Positions 58,403 to 64,000 of a stretch of DNA of 64,000 nucleotides are shown here, piece after piece (position 1 is the first letter of the stretch; each line of letters opens with the position of its first letter). The notes beneath the pieces were generated by a model, which was not told the DNA's origin, searched no databases, and saw nothing but the letters and a program-made list of their open reading frames with translations. Both the position numbers and the translations under genes were made by a program. This DNA comes from Trifolium pratense (Eukaryota > Streptophyta > Magnoliopsida > Fabales > Fabaceae): contig NC_060060.1 of NCBI RefSeq assembly GCF_020283565.1, positions 63,473,257-63,537,256 of the forward strand, read 5' to 3'.

Positions 58403-61400
58403 TGTAAGACCCGTAATTCCACAGTACCTTTTGCGTGAAGAAAATAAGTAATGGCTAAGGAATTTAGGGTTTTTGGTTAAGTGTTTTTGTGAGTATCGTC
58501 GCAATAATAGGATTTTGGCTGAGTTTAAGTCTGTTTTGTGCTCGTGCGCTGAAAAGGCACAGACTTTTGGGCTGTAATCCTCTTTTATGTATGAGAAGGT
58601 TTATGCAAATTCAGAATGACGAGTTTTGGATTATTCTCGCTTTTGGAAAAACGAGTAGAAATTTTACCCGCTGACGTAAAATTTTACGGTTTCAGAATTC
58701 AGTAAAATTTTAGATGGAGGATTTATATATCTGCGCGAGTTAGGATATGTCCTGAGAATATTTTTAAGAGTTAGGGAAGAAAATTACAGTCGCGGAAAAA
58801 GATTCGGCGATAAGTTTTGGAAATCGTTTACGGAGGACTTTTAGGTTTTAGATTTTCTGTCTGTGCAAGTTTGGTCCGTAACCGAAGCGTGACTCGTCTG
58901 TGAGGCGAAGACTTTTAGAACCATATGAGAATATCTAAAGTGGATGGGATTTGCTTGATCCAATGGTGAGGGTTTTTCATGGCTTTAGTTGCACTTTTGA
59001 TCCAATGGCTAGGAATGACCAAGACCAATGTATAGTAAGGAGGTTTAGCTTCTTTGGGGACTTAGAAAAATCTGAATTTTTCCATTTCTCTTCCTCTCCA
59101 AACCGTGAAGCCATCCCCCATTTTCATATCTTCACCAAATTTTCATTTCATCATCAAATCCTTCCTTTTCAAGCTCTTTGGAACCTAGACTTGCTAAGGG
59201 AATCACTTCACTTAAGGTAACTAGTCTTCTCCTTTCTTTTGCTTGGTTAAAACTCATGATTCTAGGAATTTTTGGGTTATGTTCTTGAGAATTAGTTTTC
59301 TAGAAATTAGTTTTGGTTGTTTGTGGTTCTAGGGAAGTGTTTAGGAGTAGTTTATAAGCTTGTTTAAGCTTGGCACATGTTGATTTCCATGGTGATTAAA
59401 ACTTTCATGAAATCTTTTGTTAGGGTTTGAAAAATTGATTTGAATTGCTCATAACTTTAAAAATTTGTGTTGTGCTTTTATTTTTGGTGTTGTTTATGAG
59501 CTTAGTAGAGAAATGGATGTTAGATTATGGCTTTAATTTTGTGAAACAAGGAAAAATAATTTTGAGTGTGTTCTTGAGGATTTTATGAACATATTTTTAG
59601 AAACTTTTGTTTTGATGCTCAAAGTGGTTTGGTTGATCAATTCCATGGCCATGTGAACTAATAGATGCTAGCTAGGACTTTGCATTGGAAAATTTTGAGT
59701 GTGGTCCTTATTTTCAAAACTTTTGGTCATGAGAAATTTCGGAAAAGTGTGGGAGAGGTTTCAAAATTTGTCAGGGCTTTGAGGGAGGCACAATGGTGGC
59801 CTAGGGCGAATTACCATGCAAAAATTTTTGGGAAAAAAATGGTTTTAGTGTTGTATGTGTGTTAAAGAACCTAAAATTGAATTTTCGAAATTTGAGGCTT
59901 TGCCCGGAAAATTTTTTGGGGCTTGGATTAGTAACTCGGGGGTATTATGGGATATTACCATGCCCTCGGATGCGAAAAATTTTGAGCGGAAGGGCCACTT
60001 TGTTTTTCAAGGGCAGAACCTAGAGCTTGTGTGGGGGGGGAAAATTGTGAAATTTTTCTAAGTCCACAATTTTGTGAAAAATGAGCATGCTTTGATGAAA
60101 TGATCATAGGTGGGTCAAAGTTTGATTATAGGATTGTATTTGGAAAGAAAAACTTGAAACTTGCGACGCAAGAAAAACTCGATTATTTTGTCGAGATATT
60201 TTCGTAAAATTTTTAGGTTGTTTTCAAGTGTTTTGGTAGTGTATGAAAGTGTCCTTTGAAGTTTAAAACCATAGAGAGCAATGGTATGCTTTGAAAATGA
60301 AAATTTGTGGGAGAATGCCTTGATTTCTCAATTCTGGACGAACTGTGCAGGGGCATTTTCGTCCATTTAAAATTGTTTCAGTTCCCTCAAAACTTAACCA
60401 TTTGATCCGTCTTTTCGAGACGATGAATTTGGCGTATGGTTCGTCTCGATCGGACAAGAGTTGAATTAGTTATGGTCATTTTAGTTTGAAAACTATTTTG
60501 TCGAAAATGTGTTTGTTTTGTGAAAAATAGTGTATTTAACTTCGGGAATTTTTAATCACTATGGGGAGGACTCGAAAACACAATCCGAGAGTGTTAGGAA
60601 GTGCCTTAGACACCTCTAGACCTTTGTTGATAGGTTTAGTTTCGTTGAGATATTTTGGGAGAAACTTATGGATTGTACGTTGCTTATTTTAGGGCGCGCG
60701 AAAGTGTAGAATTGTTCGAAGTTGTTTGAAATTGGAGCTTGCCGAGGTAAGGGCACCTTCTTACTTCCGTATTAAATTCCGTCGATAGCGTAGTTGTATG
60801 CTTGTTGTTGTGAATGCTTTGTGTGTTTGTTTGTGCACTATTTGTGAGTGCTTGGCATGTTTGTATTATGTATTCTCGATATGAGTTCGTGATGAATACA
60901 TGAGGTTACTTGTCTGACATAGTATTTGATGAAATATATGTGTTGACATGCTTGTTGGGAGATTACATATGATTGTGATAATATATGTATTGTGGTTGCA
61001 TTGGTATAGATAAGGGTATCGTATGCTCATGCGTCCATGGTAAGAGGTGGATGCGGGAGTGGACCCCGGGTTGTGATTGCGGGAGCGGATCCACCCAAAT
61101 GTTTGAGGGATTTTACGAGGTGTGATTGCGGGAGTGGATCCACCTTAATCCTACAGGATTCTTGTTGAGTTCAATACGTGGTTGCGGGGGTGGGCCACGA
61201 GGTGTGATTGCGGGAGTGGATCCACCTTAATTTTTGCGGGGTTTTATTGAGTTCAATACTTGGTTGCGGGAGTGGACCATGAGGTGCGATTGCGGGAGTG
61301 AATCCACCTTAACCCTTCGTGGTTTTATTGATCCTCAGTACGTGGTTGCGGGAGTGGACCATGGGGTGTGATTGCGGGAGTGGATCCACCTTAAATCCTT

Positions 61401-62215
61401 CGAGATTTTATTGATTAACTTTTTAGTAGGAACATGGTTGCGGGAGTGGACCATGGGGTGTGATTGCGGGAGTGGATCCACCTTAATCCTTATGGATTGT
61501 ATTAATTTTTTGTACGAGTGTTTGGGTGTGTGAGACCAGTGGCGGTCGTCGCATTTGTTGTGTTAGAGGTTAGCGAGACCAGTGGGGGTTGTCGCATTCA
61601 TTGCATTAGAGGTTGCATTAGGCTATGTGCGCATTTTATTTATTATGCGTGGTGTTGAGAAAATGATAAGTGTTTACTCGCTTTTATGTTGTGGTATTTG
61701 GTATTTGTATACTTGTTTTTCCAGTTGGTGACCCTTATTTTGCATGCCATATCGCGGGCTCCTCCCACCCCCAGACGATGGAGCGCCATCTGAGACCGTA
61801 GGCCGTGAGGACGGCGAGGACTTCGTGGACTATCCCGGAGTGTAGAGAGTAGCACTTGTTAGGCTACATTTTTGGTTAGGCTTAGGGCCTAGTTGTTTTT
61901 TGGATGACTGTATGTCTTATACATTTATACTCAGACATGTTTAGTGCCTTTTGGCCTTGTGATATATTCGGTTCATAACTCATGTCTTTTGGTTGATGAA
62001 CTTAATGTATCCGCTGTATGTAAATTATTCAGGTACACACTTTGCTTCGAGGAAGCCCTCTAATATAATGTGTTGATGTTATATTTATTTTCTATTGAAT
62101 GACGAATTGCCGAGATAGCTGCGGGCGTTCACGCGCGCCATTATATTTAAGCGTGTTGTTTTAAAAAAAAAAAAAATAATACCCCTTTTTATGCTTTGAA
62201 AAAATGGGGTGTTAC
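58403..62215 (+). repeat. Left LTR of a large Gypsy-like element, 3.8 kb
   Basis: TGTAAGACCCG to GGGGTGTTACA, followed directly by TTTTGGTATCAGAGC. Size and ends fit Tekay/Del-type Gypsy elements. It holds a minisatellite at 61030-61490 and a poly-A run near 62163. No coding sequence was recognised. The plus strand is G-rich. Confidence 0.78.
61030..61490 (+). repeat. GGGAGTGGA minisatellite in the LTR
   Basis: Six to seven units of about 70-95 bp, each with TGATTGCGGGAGTGGATCCA followed by CCTTAA, a variable T-rich part, and GGTTGCGGGAGTGGACCA. A second small pair, GCGAGACCAGTGG with GTCGCATT, is at about 61530-61600. Confidence 0.9.
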
Positions 62216-62232
62216 ATTTTGGTATCAGAGCT
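62216..62232 (+). promoter_or_regulatory. Primer binding site of the right-hand Gypsy-like element
   Basis: TTTTGGTATCAGAGC directly after the LTR, complementary to initiator tRNA-Met. It fixes the plus orientation. Confidence 0.85.
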
Positions 62233-64000
62233 CGGCAGTAGATCTTCAAAGGGAAAGTGTGTACATGGGTTAACAGTCTGAGGTCAGTCATATTAGAGTT
62301 AGAGTCGGGTTTAGTGAGCATAAGTGCTTGGGTTCTTATGTGTTTGTTGTCTTGAGTCAAGCATGGGTTAAATGCTTAGGTAATTGATTGTTTCTCAACC
62401 GAAACAATGTTCCCTATAGTGCTTCAGTGAGTAGGACAGTTAGCCCCTAGAGCTTTGGTCGAACTGGGTCGACGAGTGTCTCCGAATTTTCTCAGAGGCA
62501 GCGGTCCGAGGAGGATGGATTTGAGGAGAATAAGAAATGCAAGGGATTCTTGGAAGTTAGATTATTGATTAGAAGTGCATTGGACGTGGTCACTCGGAGA
62601 TGTTGAGTGTGGACGAGTGGACATCATTCTTGTAAAGGATTTCAAGTAAGGACTTGATTCGGGGAACTTTTTGAAGAAAATATTGGATGTTTGCTACGGT
62701 GAGTTCGGGATGAGACTTGATGAAGTCATTTGGTTGTCAAGAAGATGCAGCCAATGAGGGATGGTGGAACAGATAACAATGTCAATTGAAATTAATTACG
62801 ATGATTGGGTAATCATCGGGGCGAGCCGTATTTGAGTTAAAGTGGATGTTGCGCGTCAAGAGTGAGCGAACCTGGTGGTGTTAGATGACAGTAATACGTC
62901 GATGGGTACCTTCAAGGTTTAAGTTGAGTGTGTGAGATAGGTTGAATTCGAAAATGAGATTATTAAGGATGAATCTCGTGATAATTGAGGGTATGAGACT
63001 AAATATCACGTCGATGAGTGGCAATCTATACATAGTTCGGGAGATAGTAAGTATAGGTGTTGATGTAAGAGAAATATATAGGTAATCATTGGTTAGATAA
63101 CTATAGATTTCGAGAGATGTTTTGGTAAGAATGAGGAGTTCAATTTTGGAAAGTGAATTTATGTCGATGGTATGGGATACTAGAGGTGTATGGTATGGAA
63201 ATACTTAGAGAATTGTAGCAGTGTAAGCTATAATTGTTGATTATTGGCAGGTAGACCCTAAGAGAAAGTAAACATCTTGAGTAGTTTGAAGGGGTTAGTC
63301 AAGATTTGAGTAGAGGCCCGATATGGATGAACATTTAAGTTAGCGATTTCAGTCGACCGAGAGGGTTGAATAACCGAGTAGCACCTTGAAGTTATAACAT
63401 CATAGGAGTTGAGGCGGAAAAGTTTTAAGTAATTCAAGTTATGGACGGAAATTTTTAGAAAATTTTCTAGAAATGTCGTGTATGAGTAAAAAAAAAAGGG
63501 ATTCGTTAGTAAGAGTACTAAGACGAAGAGAGTGATAGTTGGAAGGACATTTTGTTGAGTGTTAAGAGGTAATGAGAAATTTAGATGATATGGCTAGTAT
63601 TTTAAGTTCTTGAGGATTAGATTCAAGGAGTTGAATTATGTATCGAACCTATTACGGAAGTTATGGTAGTGTATGATTTATTCTTTGGTGGGTAGTCTTG
63701 AGGGGACGAGCATTAAGATTTGAGATAAGTGTCGGACACTAGATGGATGAGTAAGATAAGTTGATTCGAAAGTTAATTATAATGACGTTCTAAGTATAAG
63801 TTTAGAGATAGTTATGCATAAAAGGCTAATAACTAGGAACATGGATGATTAATTATTTAGAGCGTTCGATTTCGAGGAATATGTTGGTTTGTACCTTAGA
63901 AAAAGGCTAGAAGTGAGTAAGAACTTTTTGAGTAAGTAGATGCGTCGAGATGAGTAGCAAGAAGTTGTGCGCGAAGTTGGTAATTGGTACTAGGAAATAC
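62233..64000 (+). mobile_element. Interior of the right-hand element, ORF-less, continues past the window
   Basis: In 1.77 kb no frame longer than about 90 codons and no gag, knuckle or protease motif is visible, although gag should begin within a few hundred bases of the PBS. Base use is strongly strand-biased: in 63481-63540 I count 16 G and 3 C. The part seen is either a non-autonomous interior or a decayed gag. Confidence 0.6.

Noticed and set aside
61030..61490. Regular repeats as a CRISPR array
   Set aside because: Plant retrotransposon LTR; units are degenerate and of unequal length, without conserved repeat and unique spacers.
1..64000. tRNA or rRNA genes
   Set aside because: Only PBS words matching the tRNA-Met 3' end were seen; no cloverleaf or rRNA sequence was recognised by eye.

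Overview
This window is plant nuclear DNA, most likely from a legume. It has short AT-rich introns with GT..AG borders, plant transposons (Helitron, Stowaway, LINE, MULE, Copia and Gypsy families), a plant RBR ubiquitin-ligase fragment and a cluster of B3-type DNA-binding genes. The Sire/Maximus-type Copia elements resemble soybean SIRE1. The species call is inference. Almost every host gene here is damaged; I see two that look intact.

Layout. 1-3.9 kb: the Rep-helicase gene of a Helitron, cut by the window edge, with one nonsense codon. 4.5-41.6 kb: a cluster of five B3-like genes, one on minus (4.5-5.0 kb, 5' partial) and four on plus (6.7, 8.9, 10.4-38.5 and 39.5 kb). The third plus-strand copy is split by a 27.3-kb nest of three LTR retrotransposons.

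The nest. Copia-1 (10643-37943, 5-bp target duplication CAAAC) is inserted in the B3 gene. A Tekay-like Gypsy element on the minus strand (11790-28982, ACCTC) is inserted in the Copia-1 gag. Copia-2 (18091-27840, CACTC) is inserted in the Gypsy right LTR. Hand-counted LTR divergence falls in the nesting order: 9/1039, 10/2066, 0/1019. The Gypsy left half carries a 67-bp copy of Copia-1 gag between its LTR and its truncated interior, a scar of a duplication followed by LTR recombination.

Both Copia elements have gag-pol ending in UAG CAG UUA, followed in the same frame by an envelope-like ORF, the stop-readthrough arrangement known from SIRE1. Both have broken gag genes, so neither looks autonomous, yet the Copia-2 LTRs appear identical.

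41.6-64 kb: AT-rich spacer with a hAT-like MITE, a truncated RBR E3 ligase preceded by a 195-bp direct repeat, a 5'-truncated LINE, an Athila-type Gypsy on minus (3' LTR split by an internally deleted MULE; pol with lesions), a 37-bp CACTA-type end, a non-coding LTR element carrying a small LINE, and the left LTR of a G-rich Gypsy-like element that leaves the window. No tRNA, rRNA or CRISPR array was seen.
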